DNA from: Nonomuraea thailandensis
Lineage (GTDB): Bacteria; Actinomycetota; Actinomycetes; Streptosporangiales; Streptosporangiaceae
Length of the DNA stretch: 64,000 nucleotides
Direction: 5' to 3'
Assembly (NCBI RefSeq): GCF_024172165.1
Contig: NZ_JAMZEB010000002.1
Location: 9,274,501 to 9,338,500, forward strand
Shown here: in pieces, positions 40,743 to 48,025 of the stretch
Position numbering within the stretch: position 1 is the first letter of the stretch
Layout: each line of letters opens with the position of its first letter
Notes under the pieces: generated by a model
Told to the model about the DNA's origin: nothing
Databases searched by the model: none
Seen by the model: the letters and a program-made list of their open reading frames with translations, nothing else
Position numbers and translations under genes: made by a program

Positions 40743-42329
40743 ATGAGCACGAACGACGAGCGCGACTGGTTCGCACCGCGCAACGACCGGCGTCCGGACG
40801 ACACCACGCCCCACCCGCCGGTCGGCCAGGAACCCCCGGCCGACCAGGCCCCGCCGCCCAGCCAGGCACCACCGCCCGGCCTCGGCCCCGCCATGCCGCC
40901 ACCCGGCGCCGGCCCCGCCATCCCGCCACCCGGCTTCGGCTCGGCCCCCGGCCACACGCCGCCCCACGGCCCCACGCCGCCGCACAGCCCCACGCCGCCC
41001 GATCATGCCCCGGCACCCGGTCACGCCCCGCCTGGCCAGGCTCCGGCGCCCCGTCAGGCCCCGCCGCGCAGCCGGGTGACGCCGCCCGGTCTGGGCTCGG
41101 CCCCCGGGCACGCCACGCCACCACCCGGGCTCGGCTCGGCCCCCGGCCACGCCACACCACCACCCGGACTCGGCTCGGCGCCCGGCCACGCCGCGCCGCC
41201 GCAGGGCCTGCGCTCCGCCGCCGGCCCCGGCGTGCCGCCGCCCGAGCAGGGGATGCCGCCTCGTCGCGGGCGGCATGGCCGTGCGATGCCTCAGGGGCAG
41301 GGGACGCCGTACCCGCCGGAGCCGCCGTACTCCCAGGGGTCCGCGCAGCCCCGTCCTCAAGGGCCCACGCCCCACAGGACGCCGCGCCCCCAGGGCGGGC
41401 TGCCTCCGCAGGGCGTGCCGCACGGGTACGGCCCGTCCCCGAGCCATGCCCGGCACGCTCCCACCGCCGACCAGCAGGTCTGGCCCCCGGCGCAGCGCGA
41501 GTCCGTCGGCGGCGCCACGCAACCGATCCCCGCCATCCGGCCCACAGCGGGGGCGGCTCCCGGCGCGGCCATGTTCGGCGCCCCACAACCCCCCGGCGCA
41601 CAACCCCCCGGCGCGCAACCTCCTGGCGCGCAGCCCCCGGGCGCGCAGGCCCCTGGGGCGAACCCGGCTTCGGGCCCGGGGCAGGCCTTCGCCGAGTCCG
41701 GCGCTCCCGAGGAGCCCGCCGCCGCGCCCACCGGGTCCGCGCCCTCCCCGCGTGCCAGGCGCCGCCGCACCGCCCTGATCGCGGCGGGCGCGATCGTCGC
41801 GTCGCTGCTCGTCACGGCCGGCCAGACCTACGACGGCTACCTCTTCTACGAGAAGGTCACCGACGAACGCAAGGAGACGAAGGAGACCGTCGTGCCCGCC
41901 GGCCAGGCGGGCAAGGTCCACAACATCGAGTACCGGGCCGCGGTCAGCACCACGGAGATCCCGCAGGGCAGCACACCGCGGCCGAACACGACGTGGCTGA
42001 AGATCGAGATCACGCGGAAGCTCCTGGACGAGGCCAACGCCACCATGACGGCCGGGCCCTCGGAGATGCAGCTGAGGGACTCCGCGGGCCGTACCTGGGC
42101 GGTCGAGGCCAGGCCGGTGGGGGATCAGCCGTCGGAGAGGCTCGTGGTGGGCGAGGAGTACAGGATCGAGGGGCTGGCGATCGTGCCGACCCCGGTGGCG
42201 AACGAGGTGCAGCTCAGCTTCCGCCCCAGCGCCTACCGCTCCGACACGCCGACGGAAGACCTGTTCGACCGGAAGGCGATGGAGAAGGCCGAGAAGGACG
42301 ACGTGGTGCTGGTGTTCAGGCGTCGCTGA
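40743..42329 (+). CDS. Pro-rich cytoplasmic arm, membrane helix and DUF4352-like exported domain
   Basis: A 528-residue protein. About 340 N-terminal residues are Pro/Gly/Ala-rich and disordered, including three 13-residue repeats and five PPGAQ repeats. A basic RARRRR stop-transfer patch and one helix (LIAAGAIVASLLVTAG) follow near 340-360. The exported C-terminus is a beta domain (NIEYRAAVSTTEIP, TTWLKIEITRKL, LVVGEEYRIEGLAIVP). A long proline arm inside the cell suggests a docking platform. The 3' end overlaps the convergent membrane-protein gene by 14 nt. Confidence 0.75.
   Translation: MSTNDERDWFAPRNDRRPDDTTPHPPVGQEPPADQAPPPSQAPPPGLGPAMPPPGAGPAIPPPGFGSAPGHTPPHGPTPPHSPTPPDHAPAPGHAPPGQAPAPRQAPPRSRVTPPGLGSAPGHATPPPGLGSAPGHATPPPGLGSAPGHAAPPQGLRSAAGPGVPPPEQGMPPRRGRHGRAMPQGQGTPYPPEPPYSQGSAQPRPQGPTPHRTPRPQGGLPPQGVPHGYGPSPSHARHAPTADQQVWPPAQRESVGGATQPIPAIRPTAGAAPGAAMFGAPQPPGAQPPGAQPPGAQPPGAQAPGANPASGPGQAFAESGAPEEPAAAPTGSAPSPRARRRRTALIAAGAIVASLLVTAGQTYDGYLFYEKVTDERKETKETVVPAGQAGKVHNIEYRAAVSTTEIPQGSTPRPNTTWLKIEITRKLLDEANATMTAGPSEMQLRDSAGRTWAVEARPVGDQPSERLVVGEEYRIEGLAIVPTPVANEVQLSFRPSAYRSDTPTEDLFDRKAMEKAEKDDVVLVFRRR
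41082..41198 (+). repeat. three 39-bp in-frame repeats
   Basis: Units at 41082, 41121 and 41160 encode PPGLGSAPGHATP-like 13-residue repeats of the Pro-rich arm. Nearly identical units indicate recent expansion. Confidence 0.8.
41586..41660 (+). repeat. five 15-bp in-frame repeats (QPPGA)
   Basis: Units at 41586, 41601, 41616, 41631 and 41646 encode QPPGA four times and QAPGA once, in the same Pro-rich arm. Confidence 0.85.
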
Positions 42330-43617
42330 GCGACTCTCCTCTGAGGCGGGCGCGGGTGGCGGCGATGTCGTACGTGGCCGCCAGGAGCGTCGTGGTGAGC
42401 ACGGTCACGATCATGTCGAGCACGAAGTACAGCGGCGGGCCCTGGTAGGTCCACGCCCATTCGGCCTCGGAGCCGACGAGGTGCCGGATCCAGCGGTCGG
42501 CGTACTCGCCCGCCACCATCACGCCCACGTAGCACAGGCACATCATGCCGAACAGCGGCGCGCCCGCCTTGAACACCATCCGCAGCGAGTTGGCCAGCGG
42601 CACCCAGCGATCCCTGAATCCCCCGGTGACCTGGTCGAACGACCTCTGCGTGAGGTCGTGGCTGCCTTCGAGGCGGTCCACGCCCTTCTCCAGCCTGGTG
42701 CCCTTGACCAGGGCTCGGGTGTCGTCGGAGTAGGCGCCGAAGACGAGCATGGCCACGGTGAGCCAGGCGAGCGGGACGGCGACGGCGTCGAGCAGCAGCG
42801 GCCAGACGTCGCCGAACCAGCCCGTGACGTCGTCCCAGACCGGGATCTTCTGCTGGGCCTCGGCCCAGACCTCCGTGGTGCCCTCGACCACGCTGCGGTG
42901 CGTCACCCATTCCGAACGCGCGTCGGCGAAGGCGACCGTGGCGTTCAGCCCGTAGAAGACGAACGCGAACTCGGAGAAGGCGGCTGCGAAGCCGTAGAAA
43001 CCGCCCTTGCCCTTCTCCACGAGCCTGGCGAACAGCATCTTCAGCCCGAACATGACGACCATCGCCCCGAGCGACACCCGCCAGTCGATGTCGGTGAGCC
43101 CCTGCCCGACGTCGGAGTTCTCCCCGAACCAGGAGGCCTCCGTCATGTCGAAGAAGTGGTGGAACAGGTCCATCTGGTAGATGTCCCGGGCGTCCTCCAC
43201 GTGGAAGCCCCACGCGAGATAGAGCACCGCGAAGGCCGGGGCCACCCGGTCGAGGGTCCGGAAGAAGCGCTCGTCCGCCACCTCGTCGCCGGTCCTGGCC
43301 CGGATCTCCCAGAGGGCGCCGCGCAGGGTGTGGAGCATGCCGGTGGTGACCGTCATCGCCGCCAGGATGATGAGCGTCAGCAGGGTCATGACGCCCACGA
43401 GGCGCACCTGCCGCCAGTCGCCGTAGGCCACCTCGACGGCGCCGTACAGCAGCACGAAGCGCGCCAGCTCGCCGACGGCGTACCAGCAGATCAGCGGCAG
43501 CGCGCACTTGCCCGCCAGGCGAAGGGCGTGCAGGGGCAGCGAGTACGGCGACGGCATCTGCTGAGCCGGCGTAGGCCCAGGTCGCGGAGGTGCCGTCACA
43601 CCTGTCGATCCGGACAT
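42316..43617 (-). CDS. polytopic membrane protein of unknown function
   Basis: A 433-residue integral membrane protein with about eight hydrophobic segments (around residues 30-55, 70-100, 125-150, 180-205, 215-240, 280-305, 350-375 and 395-420). It contains AWGFHVEDARDIYQMDLFHHFFDM in an extramembrane loop rich in His and Asp. I do not recognise the family. It is convergent with the Pro-rich membrane protein and the two genes share 14 nt at their 3' ends, which links it physically to the candidate system; a functional link is inferred. Confidence 0.7.
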   Translation of the reverse strand: MSGSTGVTAPPRPGPTPAQQMPSPYSLPLHALRLAGKCALPLICWYAVGELARFVLLYGAVEVAYGDWRQVRLVGVMTLLTLIILAAMTVTTGMLHTLRGALWEIRARTGDEVADERFFRTLDRVAPAFAVLYLAWGFHVEDARDIYQMDLFHHFFDMTEASWFGENSDVGQGLTDIDWRVSLGAMVVMFGLKMLFARLVEKGKGGFYGFAAAFSEFAFVFYGLNATVAFADARSEWVTHRSVVEGTTEVWAEAQQKIPVWDDVTGWFGDVWPLLLDAVAVPLAWLTVAMLVFGAYSDDTRALVKGTRLEKGVDRLEGSHDLTQRSFDQVTGGFRDRWVPLANSLRMVFKAGAPLFGMMCLCYVGVMVAGEYADRWIRHLVGSEAEWAWTYQGPPLYFVLDMIVTVLTTTLLAATYDIAATRARLRGESLSDA

Positions 43618-43799
43618 CTGTGGAATCGTATCGGTCTGTCACTTGTGGCGCAGCAGCAACCTGGCAAAAGCGCTACGCTCCGCAGATCGATCATGAACAC
43701 GCGGCGATCACGGCGCGGCCCCCCGGAAGCGGCGGGCGGTCCGCGACCAATCGGGGAGCGCAGCCCACATGCTGGTCGGATGTGCGGCAATATGGCGGT
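43618..43799. other. gap with divergent starts, no gene seen
   Basis: About 180 nt between the polytopic membrane-protein gene (minus) and the XRE-cupin gene (plus). It must hold both promoters. GGCAATATGGCGG just before the ATG at 43800 has a possible -10 region, but no certain box or operator can be assigned. Confidence 0.4.
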
Positions 43800-44351
43800 A
43801 TGGAGCCGCAGCCCGCACTCGACACCGATCCTCGCGTGGTGGGAGATCGACTGCGGCGGCTGCGGCAGGCGCGCGGCGTCTCGCTCTCCGAGCTCGCCAA
43901 GCGCGCCGGCATCGGCAAGGCCACGCTGTCGGGCGTGGAGACCGGCACGCGCAACCCCACCCTGGAGACGCTCTGGGCGATCACCGCGCAGCTCGGGGTG
44001 CCGATCGGGGCCATTCTCGACGCGCCGCCCGAGCCGCAGATCATGCGGGGCACCGCCATCGAGGCCGAGCTGCTCGAGGTGTTCGAGGACGATCGCGTCA
44101 CCTACGAGCTCTACCGCGTGCGCATCCCGCCAGGGCTCACCCAGACCTCGCCCGCGCATCACGAGGGGGTCAGCGAGCACGTCACGGTCTTCACCGGCAC
44201 CCTCAGCGCGGGGCCCATCGACGAGCCGCTCACGGCCGGGCCAGGTGATCACATCTCGTGGGTGTCCGACGTGCCGCACGGCTACCGGGCGCACGGGCCG
44301 GACGTGGTGCGGGCCACGCTCCTCATGCGGTACCCGACCAAGCCCGTCTGA
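43800..44351 (+). CDS. XRE-family regulator with C-terminal cupin domain (second copy)
   Basis: A 183-residue paralogue of the regulator at 7255. The HTH reads VSLSELAKRAGIGKATLSGVETG and is followed by the shared NPTLETLWAI; the cupin domain contains HHEGVSEHVTVFTG and GPGDHISW. It probably senses a small molecule and regulates an unlinked or adjacent gene. The divergent neighbour is the polytopic membrane protein, so control of that gene is possible. The start follows the alignment to its paralogue. Confidence 0.85.
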   Translation: MEPQPALDTDPRVVGDRLRRLRQARGVSLSELAKRAGIGKATLSGVETGTRNPTLETLWAITAQLGVPIGAILDAPPEPQIMRGTAIEAELLEVFEDDRVTYELYRVRIPPGLTQTSPAHHEGVSEHVTVFTGTLSAGPIDEPLTAGPGDHISWVSDVPHGYRAHGPDVVRATLLMRYPTKPV

Positions 44352-44415
44352 GCCCGTTCTGAGCCTGTCTGAGCCCGTCTGAAGCCCGTGTGCCCGGCGC
44401 GTCAGGCGGGGGCCG

Positions 44416-45162
44416 CTACGCCGGCACGTCCTGGGCCGGGCGGCAGGTGCGGCACGGCCGGTAGCCCGCGGCCCGCGCCTGGGCGAGGCTGCGGAAGCCG
44501 TGCCGGTGCGCGGCCGTGATGCGCCGCGCGTTGTGGCACGTCGGGAAGCACACCACGCCGGTCGTGTCGCTGGCCAGGTAGAACACCCGCTTCCCCGCCA
44601 GTGCCCGCAGCCGGTCCAGGTCCACCCCCTCCTCCAGCAGCAGCCGTTCCTTGGCCGGCGCGCCGAACACGTAGTCGCCCACCATCCCGTCCGACCGGGT
44701 GACCCGGTGGCACGGGACGAGCAGGGGCACCGGGTTGCGCCCGAGGGCGGTCCCGACGGCCCGTACGGCCCTGGGGCTGCCGACGCGGGCGGCGATCCAC
44801 GCGTAGGGGCGGACCTCGCCGCGCGGGATCTCCCGCGCCGCGTCCAGGACCGCGCGCTGGAAGGGGCTCAGCCCGCGCAGGTCGAGCCGCAGCCCCGACA
44901 GGCGGCCGGTGCGCAGCGCGGGCAGCAGCCCGGCGGGCGGCCGGGCGGCGGGCAGCAGCGGGCGGCCGAACCGCTCCCTGAACGCCTGCGCGAAGCCCTC
45001 TCCCGCGTGCACGTAGGCCACACCCTGATCCGTGCAGGCCACCGTCACCTCACCGATCGGCGCCGGAACGCGCACCCACCGGGCCGCGATCCGTTCGAGC
45101 AGGCTCTCCGGCGGCTCCACGGCGAGTGCCGCGAGTCCGGTGAGCAGGGGATCCTGAGTCAT
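44416..45162 (-). CDS. methylated-DNA-protein cysteine methyltransferase with C-terminal Ada-type zinc domain
   Basis: A 248-residue DNA-alkylation repair protein. The MGMT core has its acceptor cysteine in VPCHRV and the helix RGEVRPYAWIAARVGSPRAVRAVG. The C-terminal 50 residues (VCFPTCHNARR, PCRTCRP) are the four-Cys Ada metal-binding domain that in E. coli Ada repairs phosphotriesters, but there it is N-terminal. AGGAGGTG precedes the ATG. The start overlaps the stop of an ECF sigma gene (ATGA), so sigma and repair protein are made together. Confidence 0.9.
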   Translation of the reverse strand: MTQDPLLTGLAALAVEPPESLLERIAARWVRVPAPIGEVTVACTDQGVAYVHAGEGFAQAFRERFGRPLLPAARPPAGLLPALRTGRLSGLRLDLRGLSPFQRAVLDAAREIPRGEVRPYAWIAARVGSPRAVRAVGTALGRNPVPLLVPCHRVTRSDGMVGDYVFGAPAKERLLLEEGVDLDRLRALAGKRVFYLASDTTGVVCFPTCHNARRITAAHRHGFRSLAQARAAGYRPCRTCRPAQDVPA

Positions 45163-45719
45163 CGGGCACCTCCTAGTACGCGTAGCCGCCTCAGCCCCCG
45201 CGACACGTGCGACTTGACCGTGCCCTGGGGGATCTGCAGGACGGTGGCGATCTCGCTGACCGGCAGGTCCACGACGTGCCGCAGCACGACAGCGGCCCGC
45301 TGCTCGTCGGGGAGCTGCCCCAGCAGCGCGGCCAGCTCGTCGCCGGTCTCGCGGCGGACCGCGGCCGCCTCGACGCCCTCGCCGGGGTCGGCGCCGTCCA
45401 ACGGCTCCTCGACCAGGTCCGTCGGCGGCCTGCGGGACTTGGCGCGGGCGCAGTTGCGCCAGACGTTCATGAGGATCGTCATCAGCCACGCCCGCGGCTG
45501 CAGCCCGGCGAGGCGCTCGGGCGAGTACCCGGACAGGGCCCGGTACGCCCGCAGGAACGCCTCCGCCGTGTAGTCCTCGGCGTCGGCCCAGCGCCCGCTC
45601 AGCCGCAGCGCGGTCGAGAAGACCAGGCCGCGGTAGGCGCCGTACAGCTCGGCGAAGCCCTCGTCGAGGTCGTCGAGCAGCGCCTTGCGCACCGGGTCTG
45701 GACAGTCGGTTTCAGCCAC
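45159..45719 (-). CDS. ECF RNA polymerase sigma factor
   Basis: A 186-residue sigma-70 ECF protein with region 2 (FAELYGAYRGLVFSTALRLSG, DAEDYTAEAFLRAYRAL, RAWLMTILMNVWRN) and region 4 (LPDEQRAAVVLRHVVDLPVSEIATVL, QGTVKSHVSRGLRRL). The GTG at 45719 is chosen from the family's usual length. No anti-sigma gene follows; instead the next, overlapping gene is the MGMT-Ada protein, suggesting a role in the response to alkylation damage. Confidence 0.88.
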   Translation of the reverse strand: MAETDCPDPVRKALLDDLDEGFAELYGAYRGLVFSTALRLSGRWADAEDYTAEAFLRAYRALSGYSPERLAGLQPRAWLMTILMNVWRNCARAKSRRPPTDLVEEPLDGADPGEGVEAAAVRRETGDELAALLGQLPDEQRAAVVLRHVVDLPVSEIATVLQIPQGTVKSHVSRGLRRLRVLGGAR

Positions 45720-45762
45720 GTTCTCTACAACACCGCGCGGTCGCCATCGGTTGCACGCGAAA

Positions 45763-45794
45763 GGCCCGCGTTCCCCGGAGAGGGAACGCGGGCC
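45763..45794 (-). terminator. intrinsic terminator of the sulfurtransferase operon
   Basis: GGCCCGCGTTCCC (45763-45775) pairs perfectly with GGGAACGCGGGCC (45782-45794). On the minus strand the hairpin is followed by TTTCGCG and begins 14 nt after the DUF1416 stop. Confidence 0.85.
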
Positions 45795-45807
45795 CGCACG
45801 CAGATGC

Positions 45808-46113
45808 TCAGACGGCGACCGCGAGCTGGGCGACCTCGCCCAGCTTGGCTTCCACCTGCACGTCCCTGGTGACGCCGCCGCCCGCGATGATGCGGACGGT
45901 CCAGTCGCCGGGAGCGGCGAAGAAGCGGAAGACGCCGTCCTCGGAGACCACGACCTCGCCGGTGAACTCACCGGAGTGGTCGAGCAGTCGCGCGTACGCC
46001 GTGCCGGCGCCGGTCACGACGCCCTGGATCACGGCCTGGTTGGCCAGATCGATCCCGGCGGGCAGCGCGACGGTCTGCTCCGGCGCGCCGCAACCCTGTG
46101 CTGCAGCCGACAT
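45808..46113 (-). CDS. DUF1416 protein of the sulfurtransferase operon
   Basis: A 101-residue protein of the DUF1416 family (mycobacterial SseC type), which always accompanies a CysA2-like thiosulfate sulfurtransferase. It has one N-terminal Cys (QGCGAPEQTVALPAGIDL) and a beta-rich body with RLLDHSGEFTGEVVVSEDGVFRFFAAPGDWTVRI. Its ATG overlaps the stop of the sulfurtransferase gene by one nt (TGATG), so translation is coupled. Exact role unknown. Confidence 0.93.
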   Translation of the reverse strand: MSAAAQGCGAPEQTVALPAGIDLANQAVIQGVVTGAGTAYARLLDHSGEFTGEVVVSEDGVFRFFAAPGDWTVRIIAGGGVTRDVQVEAKLGEVAQLAVAV

Positions 46114-46952
46114 CAGCGGGCCTCCCCAAGCTCGATCGGCACGCCCACGAGCGAGCCGTATTCGGTCCACGAACCGTCGTAGTTCTTCACGTTGGACTGC
46201 TCGAGCAGCTCGTGCAGCACGAACCAGGTGTGCGCGGAGCGCTCGCCGATGCGGCAGTAGGCGATGGTGTCCTTGCCGAAGTCGACGCCGGCCTCCTGGT
46301 AGAGGGAGCGCAGGTCGTCGTCGGACTTGAAGGTGCCGTCGTCGTTCGCGGCCTTGGACCACGGGATGTTGCGGGCGGTGGGCACGTGGCCGCCGCGCTG
46401 CGCCTGCTCCTGCGGGAGGTGCGCGGGGGCGAGCAGCTTGCCGGTGAACTCGTCGGGCGAGCGCACGTCGACCAGGTTGAGCTTGCCGATGGCGGACACC
46501 ACGTCGTCGCGGAAGGCGCGGATCGCGCTGTCCTGCTCCTGGGCGACGTACTGGGTCTTGGCCCGCTGCGGCACGTCCTTGACCAGCTCGCGCGAGTCGA
46601 GCTCCCACTTCTTGCGCCCGCCGTCGAGCAGCTTCACGTTCTCGTGGCCGTACAGCTTGAAGTACCAGTACGCGTAGGCGGCGAACCAGTTGTTGTTGCC
46701 GCCGTACAGCACCACGGTGTCATCGTTGCCAATGCCGCGGTCGGACAGCAGCGCCTCGAAACCGGTCTTGTCCACGAAGTCACGGCGCACAGGGTCCTGC
46801 AGGTCGTTACGCCAGTCGACCTTCACGGCACCACGGATGTGGCCCTTGTCGTAGGCGCTGACGTCCTCGTCGACCTCGACGAGAACGACTCCCGGGGTGT
46901 CGAGGTTGGCCTCGACCCAGTCGGCGTCCACCAGGGCGGCGGAGCGGCTCAT
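46113..46952 (-). CDS. thiosulfate sulfurtransferase (rhodanese), CysA2-like
   Basis: A 279-residue two-domain rhodanese transferring sulfane sulfur from thiosulfate. The active-site loop CRIGERS is in the C-terminal domain; the N-terminal structural domain shows ALVDADWVEANL and VVLYGGNNNWFAAYAYWY. It is the middle gene of a three-gene operon (DUF4395, rhodanese, DUF1416) with 4- and 1-nt overlaps. A Cys-containing leader peptide upstream points to control by cysteine supply. Confidence 0.94.
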   Translation of the reverse strand: MSRSAALVDADWVEANLDTPGVVLVEVDEDVSAYDKGHIRGAVKVDWRNDLQDPVRRDFVDKTGFEALLSDRGIGNDDTVVLYGGNNNWFAAYAYWYFKLYGHENVKLLDGGRKKWELDSRELVKDVPQRAKTQYVAQEQDSAIRAFRDDVVSAIGKLNLVDVRSPDEFTGKLLAPAHLPQEQAQRGGHVPTARNIPWSKAANDDGTFKSDDDLRSLYQEAGVDFGKDTIAYCRIGERSAHTWFVLHELLEQSNVKNYDGSWTEYGSLVGVPIELGEAR

Positions 46953-47362
46953 TTGGATACCTCCATGTTGGCGGCGGGCAGTAGTCGGCGAATGAGCAGG
47001 TACGTTTCGCAGCCGAGGCAGAATCCGAAGGCTGCGTTGAGGAAGGCGGCGAGGAGAGCCGCGGCCGTGGCCACGAAGGCCAGCGACGTGATCCCGGTGG
47101 CGAACCCGACCAGGCCGACTACCGCGAAGGCCAGCCCCACCCCCTGCGCGAAGCGGGGCGGGCGGGCGTCCTCGGTCTCCGTTGGATCGCTCCTCACGAG
47201 CACCTTGAAGAGCATCGCGTACGGCGAGCGCCGGTGCGCCCCGAGCGCGAAGACCACCGCCTGGGCGGCGAGCAGCCAGAAGCTCTCCGTCACCAGGACG
47301 GAGGCCAGGACCAGGGTGGTGATGGCCGCGCCGAAGCGCAGCGCTCTAGGATCGGCACGCAT
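46949..47362 (-). CDS. DUF4395 membrane protein
   Basis: A 137-residue protein with four hydrophobic segments and a conserved C-terminal CLGCE motif near the membrane, which suggests redox or sulfur handling at the inner membrane. The ATG at 47362 has CAGGAG nine nt upstream; the frame is open upstream through the leader region but lacks support. First structural gene of the operon, overlapping the rhodanese gene by 4 nt. Confidence 0.87.
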   Translation of the reverse strand: MRADPRALRFGAAITTLVLASVLVTESFWLLAAQAVVFALGAHRRSPYAMLFKVLVRSDPTETEDARPPRFAQGVGLAFAVVGLVGFATGITSLAFVATAAALLAAFLNAAFGFCLGCETYLLIRRLLPAANMEVSK

Positions 47363-47420
47363 CGCGGGATGCTCCTGAAGGGTCGATTGGGGCGGATCCT
47401 CAGTCCGCGCGAGATCGTCC

Positions 47421-47504
47421 TCAGGCAGCGCGACAGAGCGCGGTGGCGACGCGGCAGAAATCAACCGCGCGCCGCTTCGTCAGCAGCTCTGTCGATGGGT
47501 TCAT
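47421..47504 (-). CDS. 27-residue cysteine-containing leader peptide
   Basis: A short ORF from ATG 47504 to TGA 47421 containing LLTKRRAVDFCRVA followed by TALCRAA. This LTKRRAVDxCRVA...LC pattern is the actinobacterial leader peptide found before sulfur-assimilation operons, where ribosome stalling at Cys codons reports cysteine level. It ends 58 nt before the DUF4395 start. The ATG itself is leaderless, 7 nt after a TAGTGT box. Confidence 0.85.
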   Translation of the reverse strand: MNPSTELLTKRRAVDFCRVATALCRAA

Positions 47505-47511
47505 GGCGAAG

Positions 47512-47541
47512 ACACTACTCGGCGTCTCGTCATCTGTCACA
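47512..47541 (-). promoter_or_regulatory. promoter of the sulfur operon (TGTGAC-N18-TAGTGT)
   Basis: On the minus strand TAGTGT (47512-47517) lies 7 nt before the leader ATG, with TGTGAC 18 nt further upstream as the -35. This fits a leaderless leader-peptide mRNA. Confidence 0.5.
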
Positions 47542-47576
47542 TCTCGTCCGGTTGGTGAGACAACTTGTGAGACGGC

Positions 47577-47996
47577 TCACAGTCCGGAATCCGGTACGGC
47601 CGCCGCCAGGGCGGCCAGGACGTCGGCCTTGCGCGGTTGCCCCGAGGCTCTCTTGACGATGCCGCCCGCCGCGTCGAGCACCAGCACGGTGGGCGTGCGC
47701 GTGATGTCCAGCCTGCGGACGAGGTCGAGCCGGGACTCGGCGTCGATCTCGACGTGGGCGACGCCCGGCACGAGCGCGCTCACGTCGGCCAGGACCCGCC
47801 GGGTGGCCCGGCACGGCTGGCAGAACGCGGTCGAGAACTGCACCAGAGTGGCCCTCTCGCCCAGCCCCGAGCCGAGGTCGCCGGCGGACAGCCGGTCGCC
47901 GCCCGCTTCGTGCACGCGTCCGTCGCGGCGCAACCGGACCACCCCGATCACCGTCCCGAGCGCCAGCGTCGCCAGCGCCACCCACAAGCCCGTCAT
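47577..47996 (-). CDS. membrane-anchored thioredoxin-like protein
   Basis: A 139-residue protein with one N-terminal membrane helix (GLWVALATLALGTVIGVV) and a thioredoxin domain with redox pair CQPC in FCQPCRATRRVL and the cis-Pro in RTPTVLVL. The short RLRR patch after the helix predicts a cytoplasmic domain. It lies upstream of the sulfurtransferase operon on the same strand. GTGAGACGGCTCAC (47567-47580) over its stop is a small hairpin. Confidence 0.87.
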   Translation of the reverse strand: MTGLWVALATLALGTVIGVVRLRRDGRVHEAGGDRLSAGDLGSGLGERATLVQFSTAFCQPCRATRRVLADVSALVPGVAHVEIDAESRLDLVRRLDITRTPTVLVLDAAGGIVKRASGQPRKADVLAALAAAVPDSGL

Positions 47997-48025
47997 CCTC
48001 TGGTGCAACCGCGCGCCGGGGTCGT

